A stretch of DNA of 64,000 nt from Hemicordylus capensis (lineage: Eukaryota > Chordata > Lepidosauria > Squamata > Cordylidae), in assembly GCF_027244095.1 (NCBI RefSeq), contig NC_069665.1, positions 1,924,501 to 1,988,500 of the forward strand, in the 5' to 3' direction. The stretch's first letter is position 1; every line of letters begins with the position of its first letter. The notes beneath the pieces are model-generated. The model had not been told where the DNA came from. It searched no databases and saw only the letters and a program-made list of their open reading frames with translations. Below are positions 23,001 through 30,199 of this stretch, piece after piece. A program made the position numbers and the translations under genes.

Positions 23001-23894
23001 CTAGCATGGCTGGGGCCAAAGGGAGGCCACTGAGCAACTTGGTATGGGGTAGTCCTCCTCCTCCTCCTGACAGGACTTGGGATATGGGGTGTGGGAGCAT
23101 TCAAGGAGGAGGTGGTGGTGGCGGCGGCAATGGGTCCAGCATGGTGCAGGAAGGAGCTGTGGAAGGTGATGGGAAGCAACAGCCAAGGGGGGAAGGTAAA
23201 GAGGAATGTTCCCATTTCTCTCCCATCCCCCAAGCTCCCTCTGCCCCCTGTGTAAAAAAACTGCAGACAATTCCCCTGTGTCTGATGATGAGGGCATTCC
23301 AGTAGGACCAAGAAATGGCCTCCAGGTGGGCCAGTGCAGGATCTCTTCTGAATGGCTCCCAGAAGCGTGCTGTGGGCTCAGGATGTGTGGGGCACGTGAA
23401 TGGCTCGAGTGGGCAAGATGGCTGGGGCTGCCCCAAACACTGGGTGTGTGTGTGTGGGGGGGTAACTCAAGGCAGGCTTATCTTGCTGACGGTGTCCCAG
23501 CATGATTCAGGGGGCCGGCGGGGGGGAGGGGGGGAAGCGACCTGCTGCAGGCAGGAAGCTGAGATGTTGCCGCTGGTCTCTCTTTCAGGACAACAAGACC
23601 AAAACCTGGCCCCCGAAAGCCCCCTGGCAGCACCCCCTGCCAAGCCAGAACATGTCCTTGTTCCAGATGAGCAGCCCCTCCTCCAGCCAGTGGAACGACA
23701 CCCTGCAGATCCTGCAGTCCCCTGTCTGGTCCACAGCCCAGGACTGCAGCCCAGCAACAGGGATTCCCTCCACTTTTGCCTACGCGCAGCAACAGCCGCC
23801 TCCGCCACCATCTCAGCACAAACCGATGAATAAGGGCTTTAAACCTTTCCCAGTCAAGCACGAACGCAGGCCATCCTACATGCACCAGTACTGA
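3248..23894 (+). CDS. GARRE1: GARRE1 (KIAA0355), granule associated Rac and RHOG effector 1; 3' 12 coding exons, 5' end outside window
   Basis: Twelve exons join without a break: 3248-3454, 6135-6275, 6569-6664, 6824-6985, 7986-8144, 12914-13011, 13200-13325, 14371-15410, 19938-20103, 20678-20812, 22580-22658 and 23589-23894. They total 2715 bases, 904 residues plus TGA. Reading phases agree at every junction, and all introns are GT-AG except the last, which is GC-AG. From memory the product matches vertebrate GARRE1/KIAA0355 (human about 1070 residues), starting inside the conserved N-terminal DUF4745 region (VLGRCFLTV) and ending HERRPSYMHQY. Roughly the first 165 residues lie left of the window. 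Known of the family: a Rac1/RhoG effector found in cytoplasmic mRNP granules (P-bodies). The N-terminal half is highly conserved; the long middle exon is low-complexity, rich in Ser, Pro and Gln, with two polyglutamine tracts not in the human protein as I recall it. No frameshift or premature stop is seen, so the gene looks functional. Confidence 0.95.
3497..3890. mobile_element. Non-autonomous hAT-like foldback element, TIR TAGGGATGTGC, 8-bp TSD ccatggtc
   Basis: A 394-bp element flanked by identical 8-bp repeats (ccatggtc at 3489-3496 and 3891-3898). Ends are tagggatgtgcccgaa and ttcgggcacaagccta. Inside are GC-rich inverted arms of about 95 bases (3517-3611 and 3715-3813), nearly identical, around a 103-base spacer. 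There is no transposase. The TSD length fits hAT. It lies in the GARRE1 intron, 42 bases after an exon. Confidence 0.85.
3899..6134. other. GARRE1 intron, remainder
   Basis: Mostly unassigned. It holds a CR1 3' end at 4350-4515 and a short hAT-MITE-like scrap near 4826-4848. ORFs here lack coding signs. Confidence 0.5.
4350..4515 (+). mobile_element. CR1 LINE 3' end
   Basis: Plus-strand sequence carries the classic CR1 3' end (gaccatctgtcagg, gattcctgctctgaacaagg, gggttgaactagaagtcctcc, aaggtcccttccaat). 5'-truncated. Confidence 0.65.
6135..6275 (+). CDS. GARRE1: GARRE1 visible exon 2 of 12
   Basis: Acceptor ttttaaag, donor CAG|gttagt, phase 0-0, 47 residues (ATSRLRERGCDG to IDSALQ). The sequence is nearly the same as remembered human GARRE1. 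Confidence 0.94.
6569..6664 (+). CDS. GARRE1: GARRE1 visible exon 3 of 12
   Basis: Acceptor aatatcag, donor CAG|gtatgg, phase 0-0, 32 residues (AYKAALESLGHCEYAM to EASLQ). Confidence 0.94.
6751..6800. repeat. (TCCC)n microsatellite next to a GARRE1 acceptor
   Basis: About 50 bases of pure C/T on the coding strand, ending 23 bases before the exon at 6824. It appears to serve as that intron's polypyrimidine tract. Confidence 0.9.
6824..6985 (+). CDS. GARRE1: GARRE1 visible exon 4 of 12
   Basis: Acceptor gttcaag, donor ACG|gtaagg, phase 0-0, 54 residues (GCCSDAEAQQTGRRQ to DNLKLKT). The only long pyrimidine run before the acceptor is a TCCC microsatellite at 6751-6800, ending 23 bases upstream. 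Confidence 0.94.
7316..7414. mobile_element. hAT-like palindromic MITE copy
   Basis: Imperfect inverted ends (gggttctcagacttggg and cccaagtatgagaaccc) with internal gtagtccaacaatatctggg. Same family as the well-kept copy at 54073-54208. No clear TSD left. Confidence 0.55.
7986..8144 (+). CDS. GARRE1: GARRE1 visible exon 5 of 12
   Basis: Acceptor cttttgcag, donor CTG|gtaagt, phase 0-0, 53 residues (HTMIQLIKEAGYHNG to LLFGQAGL). Confidence 0.94.
8145..9860. other. GARRE1 intron, first part
   Basis: Apart from the MITE half-copy at 8648-8720 I see no gene or recognised repeat here. Short ORFs near 9305-9842 show no family resemblance. Confidence 0.4.
8648..8720. mobile_element. hAT-like palindromic MITE, left half
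   Basis: Begins gggttctcaaacttgggcct, then ccagatgtcggactgcagct, as in the family at 54073-54208. Only one arm remains. Confidence 0.45.
9868..10125 (-). mobile_element. CR1 LINE 3' UTR fragment
   Basis: Minus-oriented CR1 3' region (ctctgctggatcaggacagg, gcagtatcctgcctcacaca, gtggcatctgggaagcc), like the fuller copy at 10859-11815. Confidence 0.6.
10478..10597 (+). mobile_element. CR1 LINE reverse-transcriptase fragment
   Basis: Plus strand encodes the RFADD.K block of a CR1 reverse transcriptase followed by a degraded continuation to gggccaaaa. The match resumes at 10813-10858 (ttaggcaagaaacatgaaat), so the SINE at 10598-10812 split this copy. Confidence 0.55.
10598..10812 (-). mobile_element. 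tRNA-derived SINE, full length
   Basis: On the minus strand it begins with a tRNA-like head: A box ggtggtgcagtgg and B box ggttacaagtttgatcc. The body includes ggttgactcagccttccat and ggtcggtaaaatgagtaccc; the 3' end is gcggtatataaatgtaag. It sits inside a plus-strand CR1 fragment. Confidence 0.75.
10859..11815 (-). mobile_element. CR1 LINE, 3' part, split by a SINE
   Basis: Minus strand. The frame at 11776-11537 begins MLGIIRKGIENKTANIIMPS and includes SYLEYCVQFWSPYLRKG, the end of a CR1 reverse transcriptase, then shifts. The CR1 3' UTR follows down to 10859. A tRNA-derived SINE (11151-11331) interrupts it. Confidence 0.8.
11151..11331 (-). mobile_element. tRNA-derived SINE, 5'-truncated, nested in CR1, TSD catctt
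   Basis: Same family as 10598-10812 and nearly identical to it, but cut at the B box (ggatcgaacttgtaacc in plus sense). Flanks show a short duplication (catctt at 11145-11150 and 11332-11337), and the CR1 sequence reads through once the SINE is set aside. Confidence 0.8.
11820..12815 (-). mobile_element. L2/CR1-superfamily LINE, 3' part with YADD motif
   Basis: Minus frames encode MLFNIYMKPLGEIVRRFGAG, YQYADDTQIYLSMPTS (the catalytic YADD box at about 12735-12755) and, nearer the 3' end, RLLRSSGEVELRLP and FSVAAPGLWNKFPSEIR. The two parts are in different frames, so it is dead. The 3' tail is at 11820-11945. Confidence 0.8.
12914..13011 (+). CDS. GARRE1: GARRE1 visible exon 6 of 12
   Basis: Acceptor tgattag, donor TTG|gtaatt, leaving two bases of a split Trp codon. 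It encodes VVVDTAQIENKEAYAPQ to VQVPST(W). The intron before it (8145-12913) is 4.8 kb and packed with LINE and SINE copies. Confidence 0.94.
13089..13122. repeat. (GA)n microsatellite
   Basis: Seventeen uninterrupted AG units in the short intron between GARRE1 visible exons 6 and 7. Confidence 0.95.
13200..13325 (+). CDS. GARRE1: GARRE1 visible exon 7 of 12
   Basis: Acceptor tttccttag; the first base completes the split Trp codon. Donor AAG|gtgagt. It encodes CLKEDPATMSLLQRS to DLNRWKEG(R), leaving two bases of the Arg codon. A 34-base GA microsatellite (13089-13122) lies in the short intron before it. Confidence 0.94.
13326..14370. other. GARRE1 intron
   Basis: No gene. A possible hAT end (ccttaaagggaacactg, about 14200-14220) is seen without its partner. 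The acceptor tract contains a run of T at 14353-14360. Confidence 0.5.
14371..15410 (+). CDS. GARRE1: GARRE1 visible exon 8 of 12, large low-complexity exon with two polyglutamine tracts
   Basis: At 1040 bases this is the largest exon. Acceptor gttacaacag, donor GCAG|gtatgt, leaving one base of the next codon. It starts with the conserved EQALPCIQIQLQREICDFG, then a Ser/Thr-rich stretch, the conserved NLPTDQEMQEVIDFLSGFNMG (14797-14859), and a Pro/Gln-rich stretch. That stretch has 8 Gln at 15032-15055 (seven CAG and one CAA) and 13 pure CAG at 15095-15133, separated by MQYYQHLLQPIGP. The exon ends with the conserved YSLGLVNSYMDNMMSEMLGQ and DQSDGIFGMLGE region. The tracts are in frame and flanked by conserved residues, so they are real coding sequence. 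Confidence 0.95.
15032..15133 (+). repeat. Two CAG tracts coding polyglutamine in GARRE1
   Basis: 15032-15055 is seven CAG then CAA; 15095-15133 is thirteen CAG without interruption. Both are in frame. Confidence 0.97.
15680..16237. mobile_element. Non-autonomous hAT-like foldback element, 558 bp, 8-bp TSD
   Basis: Flanks catttcct (15672-15679) and cattccct (16238-16245) differ at one base, fitting an older 8-bp duplication. Ends ccgtggcggatt and aatccgcccctg form short inverted termini. Most of the element folds on itself: left part to about 15982 and right part from about 15990 are inverted, diverged copies, closing on a strong central hairpin (gtaacatcccgtgcatggg against its partner near 16000-16022). 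No transposase. Confidence 0.75.
16585..16690 (+). mobile_element. CR1 LINE 3' UTR fragment
   Basis: Diverged plus-strand match to the CR1 3' region (agccatagtagctcaaaa, ttcagaggccgtatactttg, ctaccaggtactgc). Confidence 0.4.
17006..17034. repeat. (TG)n microsatellite
   Basis: About fourteen TG units in a GARRE1 intron. Confidence 0.95.
17215..17347 (+). mobile_element. CR1 LINE 3' end fragment
   Basis: Plus-strand CR1 signature (gacttcccagaagcctct, gggacagactgctgggctaa, atgggccttgggtctattcc, agcaaggcccttct). Confidence 0.6.
17696..18001 (+). mobile_element. SINE with 5S-rRNA-like internal promoter, full length
   Basis: A 306-base unit. Near its 5' end agctaagcagggg, ccctggttgcatatga and agggagacta line up with the 5S rRNA internal control region (agctaagcagggtc, ggcctggttagtactt, gatgggagacc). 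The 3' half (gctgctgccagtctgtgtag, acaatactgagtgagatgga, atggcagcttcctctgttcc) recurs at 47568-47760, 50055-50165, 56985-57085 and 63445-63705. Confidence 0.65.
19938..20103 (+). CDS. GARRE1: GARRE1 visible exon 9 of 12
   Basis: Acceptor aatccag, donor AAGG|gtgagg. It encodes (V)GSDPEFARYVAGVSQ to RTWPFPEYFTE(G). The preceding 4.5-kb intron holds a 558-bp foldback element and a SINE with a 5S-rRNA-like head. Confidence 0.94.
20678..20812 (+). CDS. GARRE1: GARRE1 visible exon 10 of 12
   Basis: Acceptor gttttctctag, donor AAG|gtgagt. It encodes EMTSSWSGTQGDSASSS to IVAAVKQR(R). The Ser-rich core and FSMFSGPD are conserved; the first residues after the junction differ from the human protein as I recall it. 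Confidence 0.93.
21120..21440 (+). mobile_element. L2-like LINE 3' end
   Basis: Plus strand. The last coding part reads as a degraded FSVVTPHLWN...FR/FL block (agggccttttcggtggtcac to ccaggtgaagacctttctgt), then an AT-rich 3' UTR and a terminal gttgtgagctgcctagagaa. 5'-truncated and old. Confidence 0.6.
22580..22658 (+). CDS. GARRE1: GARRE1 visible exon 11 of 12, followed by a GC donor
   Basis: Acceptor ttcccacag; the exon encodes (R)KHSSGEQDPSTLPSPPLL to DDHNQ. The donor reads CAG|gcaagt, a textbook GC-AG site. No in-phase GT donor sits at this place, and the next exon continues exactly (DNKTKTWPPKAPW). Confidence 0.92.
22659..23588 (+). other. GARRE1 last intron, GC-AG type
   Basis: It starts gcaagt after CAG and ends ctctttcag. 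It holds GC-rich but non-coding sequence and a short GGT/GGC run near 23108-23130. Confidence 0.9.
23589..23894 (+). CDS. GARRE1: GARRE1 terminal coding exon
   Basis: Acceptor ctctttcag, 101 residues and a TGA at 23892-23894. It begins DNKTKTWPPKAPWQHP, passes a Pro/Gln-rich stretch (QQQPPPPPSQ) and ends HERRPSYMHQY. The C-terminal Lys-Gly-Phe-Lys block (NKGFKPFP) matches the family. Confidence 0.94.
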   Translation, partial: DNKTKTWPPKAPWQHPLPSQNMSLFQMSSPSSSQWNDTLQILQSPVWSTAQDCSPATGIPSTFAYAQQQPPPPPSQHKPMNKGFKPFPVKHERRPSYMHQY

Positions 23895-25990
23895 CGGACT
23901 GCTTGGCCGAGTGAGAGATGCAGCCGAGGACCAAAGTCTTTGACGTGGTGATGGACGTTTGCTTTGTTTTTTTACAGTGGTGCAGTGGTGGCTGCCTGTC
24001 TGCTGGTGGTTTTGTGGAGTGACAGCTTCTGGTGGTGATCCTTTCTTCTTCTTCTTCTTCTTTTTTTTACAGTGCTGAGCAAATGGTGCCAAGGTGTTAG
24101 GTGTACACACAAACAGCCCTAAACTGTGATGCTTTCCAAGCGTGTGGACTGATGTTTACCCTGCTAACAAACTGCAACATTACTACCACAGAAAACACTG
24201 TATTTTATAGCTATTTTTCATATAGATTTATAGTTCCCATTTCTTGCTAAAAAGGATTTGAGTATTTTTAAGCAAACCTAGCAGTCAGCTTTGCTCAACA
24301 CTTGTTTTGTTTAGATCCTAATTGGCAAAAGGTACCAAGCCTTCACTCTGATGACCTAGGCTGTGGTAGCCTTTTTAAAGCATTGGCTCACATGCCACAC
24401 AAGCTCTTTGCTACAGACAGCAGTGTGCAAAAACGGCAGAAACTGATATTTCCAGTTATTTCATTCATGCAAACATAACTGCGTTATGTCACAAGGCCAA
24501 TGGGGGTTGCACAAGCCGCCTCTCACCTCTCCTCAAGCCCCTGAGTTCTTCTCAGTGGATTGAGTTCATCTGTGGCTGACACTACTTTTGAAATACACAA
24601 TTTGATACTTTTACATTTGGCCAAAGGCATTATCCATACAGTGCTCCTTAAATGTACGGAAGAATAGTTAAGACTACTTGCAAATATTTAAAGTCTTATT
24701 TCAATGCTAGACTTAAGTGTATAAAAACATGAGCTGGCTCAGAAGAGAGAGAACTTAAAACACTATTTTTTTTGTGTAGTACAAAGGGTTAAAGTAACTA
24801 CTTTCAGTCAATATGTGCCATTAAATAAATGAACCTGTGGAATTAGGAAATATCTTCCAACCAAAGTGGATCTGGGGGAATGACTGGTGCTTAAATTGAA
24901 AAGAAAAAAGGTAAATATGTATAGTTATCCCATTGTATATTAATTGAGGCAAGAGAAGTCTTTATAAAAACCTATTTAAATTTTCATATTTCATCTTTGG
25001 AAGAGTAATTATAAACCACAATATTTTCTGGTATAAAGGTTTTTGACAGTATTAATATTATTTTTATATTTTCTTAAGTCATATCATTCTAATACATTGA
25101 CAAGTAAAATGGGTTATTAGTTATAAATGCATATAGTTTTTGATGAAAAAGCACATTTAAGTTCCCATTTTCTACAAACTAAGTACATGTGTATATTAAA
25201 GATACCAAATTATATATATATATATATAATAAATAAATGAAAATACACAACACTAAACATCAGGGTGGGGAGCGTCCAGGCCCCCCCCTGCCTTCTGCTT
25301 GTTTGGCGATGGGCCGTCTTGGCAGGCCCAGAATGTTACTCTTTGTGCTGGTTGACGATGCCAATGTTGCCTGTATTTATAATTGTCACCATGTTTCCTG
25401 AAAGCCCACCTTGCCATGTTTACAGAGTTGTTTGCTGTGCATAACTTTACGGTCCTGTGCTTTGCACAATCAGTGTGGCTTCTGTCTGTAAATTGTTACT
25501 GTTCTGTACTTTCTGCTAAAACGTTGGTGAATTTAACAAGTGGTTTTGAGTTTCCTCAAGTATGCCATTGAAAACTTATATTGGATCCTAAAACCTGTTG
25601 CAGTTCTATGCCACCATGATTTCAAATCAAAGTGCAGATATTTGTTGTGTTGAAGTTCCCTAAAGCACATCCTAGACTGCTGCTGCTGAGTGGTCCATGC
25701 GAACCCTGGTAGCTCCTAAAACTGGAGTGAGCCCAGCGCAAATGCAGATGGCTCTCTCTGCCGAGCAGGTGCTACACCATCCTCTACTTCCAGTTCTTCC
25801 GAACACTGGTAACTTCCCCCACATCTCACACTGCCAAGTGCAGGGGGGTTGGTGCTTAGTTAACTTATCCTTCTTGCAGTACTTCTGCTGTGAATAGCAA
25901 ATGCATTGGAACTGTACATTTTGTATTTTAATTTTAAAGCTCCTGTAAGTAAAAACCCAATTTGCTTTATTAAAGATATACCTTTAATAA
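23895..25990 (+). other. GARRE1: GARRE1 3' untranslated region (3' end approximate)
   Basis: About 2.1 kb of AT-rich, largely repeat-free sequence follows the stop. Possible poly(A) signals are AATAAA near 24825, a cluster near 25228 just after a TA repeat (25210-25229), and ATTAAA near 25967. The last would fit a UTR of usual length. Which one is used cannot be told from sequence alone. Confidence 0.6.
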
Positions 25991-27319
25991 TAGGTTATAT
26001 CTCCTTTAAAACAAGGTTTCTGCTGAAGATAATGAGCACTGCCAAGTTGCAAGTTCGTTTCAGTGGAACTTCTCATGTAGCCAGAAATATTGCTCAAATA
26101 AGTTCATGTGGGGGTGAAATGTCTGAACCTTACTCTCACCCTGGGGTGGCTCCTTCTGTGGGCATAACCCCACAGGGATTTCTGTGGTGTGAAGGGTGAA
26201 AGATTTCTGAGAAGAGGTGGTGTTAATGCTGGTCTTCTAGATCCGTAGTCCAGAAGCTGCCCAAGCAGCTTTGAATGTCCAAGGGCGCTTCGGGCTTTGA
26301 CTCATCACCCAGCTGCCAAACAGAGGGAGCTTCTGGGCTCTGCTGTTCTGTTGGGAGTGGGGGAAGAGCCAGGAGTCCTGGACACACGCAGGCCCATTTG
26401 AGTCGCACTTTGGATGGTGCTGGAAAGCAATTGGGACAAATCCCTTTAAAACTTGATTTGGTGTAAATCCCCAGCATATTCAAGTTATTTTTCAAGTCAT
26501 GTCTCTCCAGTTCAGGTATTCCAACTGATAATAGTGTGCTTAAGTGTGTGACACTTTTGGCTCAAGAGTACAATGCTAAGCAGCTGGCCTTCAACAGATT
26601 TTAACCCGAGATTCTCTTATACTATCATGCTTGGTTGGAAATGTAGGTTTGCTAGGATAGGGGCGGGTGGGGTTTCAGTTCCAGCAGCTGTCAGAAATAG
26701 TTGGCAGTGCCATGGTGCCAAGAGAAGTTGGGAGGACTAGTATGCCATCAGCTCCCATGTTGTCAGAAAAGATGGAAGCTGCTACTCTACACCAACTTGG
26801 TATTTTCATCAGCTGTGGCTGTCTTTTAAAGAGCAATTCTTTGCTCTAGTACCTGCTGATCAACCCCGACTAGGGAAAAGTAGCGGCTAGCAGAGCACAT
26901 CAAAATCTTCTTTGGTTAAGAGTACAAAGCAAGGATACACCAGAGAGCAACACGAAAGGATCTTTCATGATTGGCATTGAGGTAGGAAAAGCCTGCTACC
27001 CTAATTCAGGGCCATGTGCAGTCCTGATTGGCTGCTGTGAGAATTCTACAAGCGCCATAGGAGGGGGGAAAGGCTAGTCAAGAGAGCTGGGCAGGTGACC
27101 GTGGCAAGCCCAGAACGTGTTCTCAGTTCCACAGTGAGGCGGGAGGAGAAAGCACTCCTGGCCCTGCCTCCCTCCCTCTAGAATTCTCACAATTCTCATC
27201 TCTGAGTAGATGCAGGTAGAGAACTTTTAAACCACTAGTTGCATGTTAAAAGGGCGGTGGGGAGGGAAAGAGATGAGTTCACAAAATCACAGGGTAAGGC
27301 TGGCAATGCAACAAGACAA

Positions 27320-27815
27320 CAGAGGTGGAGAAATTTTTATTATTTGTAGCATAGTTTCCATTCACTGGAATGTTTGTGTGACCAGTGCGGCTTTTGTTAG
27401 GGGGTGGGCAGTTAAAGCTGAGCAATGCCCTCTACTGGTGGCCAAAGAAGCATAAGCTAAAGGAAGTGTTTTGTCAAACCTTGGCCTGTTCTTCATACAT
27501 TCCAGGCTCCACTGAAAACTCTTATACCAGAATCACCCCTGAAGGAACAAGTTACTGCATACACCACCATGTGGATGTTGTCGCCAGAGGGGGTGCGCTG
27601 TTCTGTTTTTCTTCCTGCCCCAGAACTAAGGGTAGAGAAGACTGGCATTTACTAGATGATCAGGAAAAGGAGGGTGGGCAGGTGTTCTCACAAGTAATCC
27701 ATATGAAGCACTGGACTTCTAGCCACCCTTAGAGAAGAGGGCCAGCTGCCTCTTCCAGTTGGAACTCTCCACTCCTTCCAAAGGTGAGAATTCTGAGCCC
27801 CTAAGGAGGCTGCAA
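27320..27815 (-). other. SS18L2: SS18L2 3' untranslated region (approximate)
   Basis: On the minus strand, sequence downstream of the stop runs to an AATAAA near 27335. This is the nearest convincing poly(A) signal. The true end is not determined. Confidence 0.35.
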
Positions 27816-27894
27816 TCACTCTGCCGTTGAAGGGGGGGAAGCATCAGCAATAGTGGCCAAATAAATCAGATTTCTGTGCAAAGTGTGTTGGTGC
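27816..27894 (-). CDS. SS18L2: SS18L2 exon 3 (coding part)
   Basis: Acceptor ttcttacag; the first base completes the Gln codon. It encodes HQHTLHRNLIYLATIADAS and PPSTAE, with TGA at 27818-27816. The tail is a few residues shorter than human. Confidence 0.92.
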
Positions 27895-29874
27895 CTGTAA
27901 GAAAAAACCCAAAATTTGTTTGAAGATCCTTAACAGCAATTAAAACAATTGTTTTTACAGTCCACCCATGACACTAGAACAAAACCAGACACATGTCAGA
28001 GGCACACCTTTAATTTTCTTCCAAACAAATTTGTATTTAGTCTCTCTCTCTCATTCTCTCTCTCTCTCTCTCACACACACCCTTAACTATAACAATACAG
28101 CTGGGGGAGGGGGAGAATGACAAATAAGATTTGATGCTTTCTAGGTTCTTAAAACATACCTAACCAGGGAAGAGATCTTAGAGTTCTGGTGGATAGTTCT
28201 GTGACAATGTCAAGCATGTGCAGTGGCAAGAAAGCAGGCACATTCTGTGTTGGGTACTGTTAGAATTGGCCAGTGCTGTTGTAACCTCATACAAAGGGTT
28301 GGAAGAGTTGCCCAGTCACCCCATGTTAAAAACAGCATAGATCTAGAAAAGGTGCACCCCACCCTGATCAGGCAATTGAAGCATTTTTCTTACAAGAAAA
28401 AGTTGATGGATTTTGGGCTTTTTCATTTAGGAAAAGATGGGGTATGGAGGTTTATAAGAATTTGTCCTTTACAAAAACTACATGATTCTTAAGTTTTAAT
28501 CAAGTAAATAGTAAACCAGGAACTGAAATAAATATGCATAATGAAAGGCTATTAGAGTAAGTGTACTTACTGCACACATTCTGCAGCTCTTCCTTTATTC
28601 TGATATTCCACAATACATCGAATCAGCTGATCATTTTCATCCAGTAGCTAAAAGTGGTAGGGAGGATTGATTAAACTGCATGTTACTGAAACTCATTCAA
28701 GAATGTTGCCTTAATAATTAAATGGGATATGCTATCGTGTGAGGGATAACAGTGCTGGCTAAAAATTACACCCAGCTTATATGTCAACATTTTATTGATA
28801 GCACTAGGAAATTTAACCCAAGAAAACGAAGTTTCTCTGTCAGAGCAAACAAATGCGTATTCTCTTGGCCCTTAACGCTGCTCTTCTTCTGTCTTGTCCT
28901 AGTGCCTCCCTTCTGCAATCAGTTCAGGCATATTAGGGTGCTTTGGAAAACAAACCAGATGCCTACTAATTCTCCAGGCTATTGCAAATTTGAGAAGGGA
29001 AGAAGCTGGCGGAAGTAAGCATACAGGTAGATATTTGCATAACCAGCAGCTTGTGAAAAGTCAAACCAACTTGAAATAGAGGAAGCAGAAGAGTTCAGTT
29101 GGCATAAACCAGCTCAACCGAGGAAGCCTCGTTCCAGGGCTCCTCTGGTACCTTTACTAGCACAGTAAAAAAAGAGAATTGCAGCTTCTTGGCTGCAAAA
29201 TTTCCGCTTTGGGAGCTTTGCTGAAAAGCAGCATCTCAATGCTCGTATTCGTGGGTGTAAAATGGGGCTGCTCAACTTCGGTCCTCCAGCTGTTTCTGGA
29301 CTGATTGAGTAAGTGCCGGGATAGATTCTCTCCGGGATGATCTGTCTTCCACTTGGCCTTGAAGGTTTGTGCCATCGAGTTTTGGACTACAGCTCCCATA
29401 ATCCCCAACCACAGTGGCCAATAGTCGGGGATTATGGGAGTAGTAGTCCAACATCAGCAGCTCAGGTGCTGAAACGTCTCCCTGCCGGCACCTCGTGAAG
29501 GCAGAGGGGCGTCCTCCGGACCCCCACGGCCGTCTGCGTCTCCGCTGGGATCACGGCAGCAACAGGCGCGGCACCGGGGAGGCCCCCGCTCTGCACGGCG
29601 ACCAGACGCCAAGGCCTCCCAGGAAGGGCTCGGGCTGCTGCGCGCTCTCGTCCTTGGTGGCCGTTCCCACACCACGCCGGCCCCTCCCGAGCTGCCTGCC
29701 TCCTTCCTTCCCGCCCCACCACCACGACCCAGCGTTCCTGAGCTCGCACAGAGCGCACGACCCCCCTTCCGGCTCCCGAGCAAGCGAGGGCCGCGTGCCG
29801 CTCACCCGCCGCAGCGTCTCTTGGTTCACCTCCGCCTTGCCCCGCAGCCGCTCCGGCACGAACACCACAGACAT
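27816..29874 (-). CDS. SS18L2: SS18L2, SS18-like protein 2 (complete, three exons)
   Basis: Minus-strand exons 29874-29806, 28647-28571 and 27894-27816 join in phase to 225 bases, 74 residues plus TGA. The product starts MSVVFVPERLRGKAEVNQ, continues DENDQLIRCIVEYQNKGR and ends HRNLIYLATIADASPPSTAE. That is nearly the same as vertebrate SS18L2 (77 residues in human), essentially one SNH/SSXT domain. Known of the family: this domain in SS18 and CREST binds the BRG1/BRM ATPases of BAF chromatin remodelling complexes; the role of the short paralogue is less clear. All splice sites are canonical, so it is not a processed copy. The start lies in a CpG island. The gene faces GARRE1 tail to tail, with about 3.9 kb between the stops. 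Human SS18L2, as I recall, is on chromosome 3, away from GARRE1 and LSM14A. Confidence 0.93.
28041..28080. repeat. (TC)n/(AC)n microsatellite
   Basis: A CT run broken once, followed by CA units, in SS18L2 intron 2. Confidence 0.9.
28571..28647 (-). CDS. SS18L2: SS18L2 exon 2
   Basis: Acceptor cttttag, donor CA|gtaagt, 77 bases, encoding LLDENDQLIRCIVEYQNKGR and AAECV plus two bases of the next Gln. Confidence 0.92.
29266..29461. mobile_element. hAT-like MITE interrupted by a SINE fragment
   Basis: The outer parts (ggctgctcaacttcggtcct and ggactacagctcccataatc to gtagtccaacatcagcagct) are one palindromic MITE. The middle (about 29301-29380, gatagattctctccgggatg, atctgtcttccacttggcct) belongs to the SINE family with the Bov-B-like tail. 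It lies in SS18L2 intron 1, next to the CpG island. Confidence 0.55.
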
Positions 29875-30190
29875 GGCAGCGAGAGCACGCGGGGCGGAGG
29901 TAGCGTCGCGACCGCCTGCCTGCGAAGGGAAGAGCGAAGCGCGAGTACGCGCCTGCGCATAAGCGGGCGGAGGCTGGGCCGCGCAAAGGCTGCCGGGAGG
30001 CACAAGCAGTCGGCTCGGCTAGCGGAAGCCTTAGCCGTCTCGCGCTTCCTTTCCGCCGCCACGGAGAGGAAAAGGCTAGCGCGGTACTGGATTTCCGGTT
30101 TCGTGCCGTCGGCGCCGGAAACCCTCAAGGCGCCTGCGCGCGAGGAAGGCCCGCTCCAGGGTGGCTGCTGCGCCGTAGTGCGAGCACGTT
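29480..30190. promoter_or_regulatory. CpG island, SS18L2 promoter
   Basis: This stretch is much richer in G+C and CpG than its surroundings and spans SS18L2 exon 1. It includes two near-matches to the NRF1 palindrome (gcgcctgcgc near 29948 and 30129) and GGAA-type ETS-like sites (ttccgg near 30092, ccggaaa near 30115). There is no TATA box at a useful place. It fits a housekeeping promoter with dispersed starts. Individual factor sites are inference. Confidence 0.75.
29806..29874 (-). CDS. SS18L2: SS18L2 exon 1 (coding part)
   Basis: ATG at 29874; 23 codons (MSVVFVPERLRGKAEV to TLRR), donor CGG|gtgagc, phase 0. It lies in the CpG island. Confidence 0.92.
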
Positions 30191-30199
30191 GGCACGAGC

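Noticed and set aside
22769-23505. Overlapping ORFs in the last GARRE1 intron
   Set aside because: No family match; the sequence is intron between two conserved exons.
28571-28647. Reading SS18L2 as a processed pseudogene
   Set aside because: Three exons with canonical splice sites and an intact frame show a normal gene.
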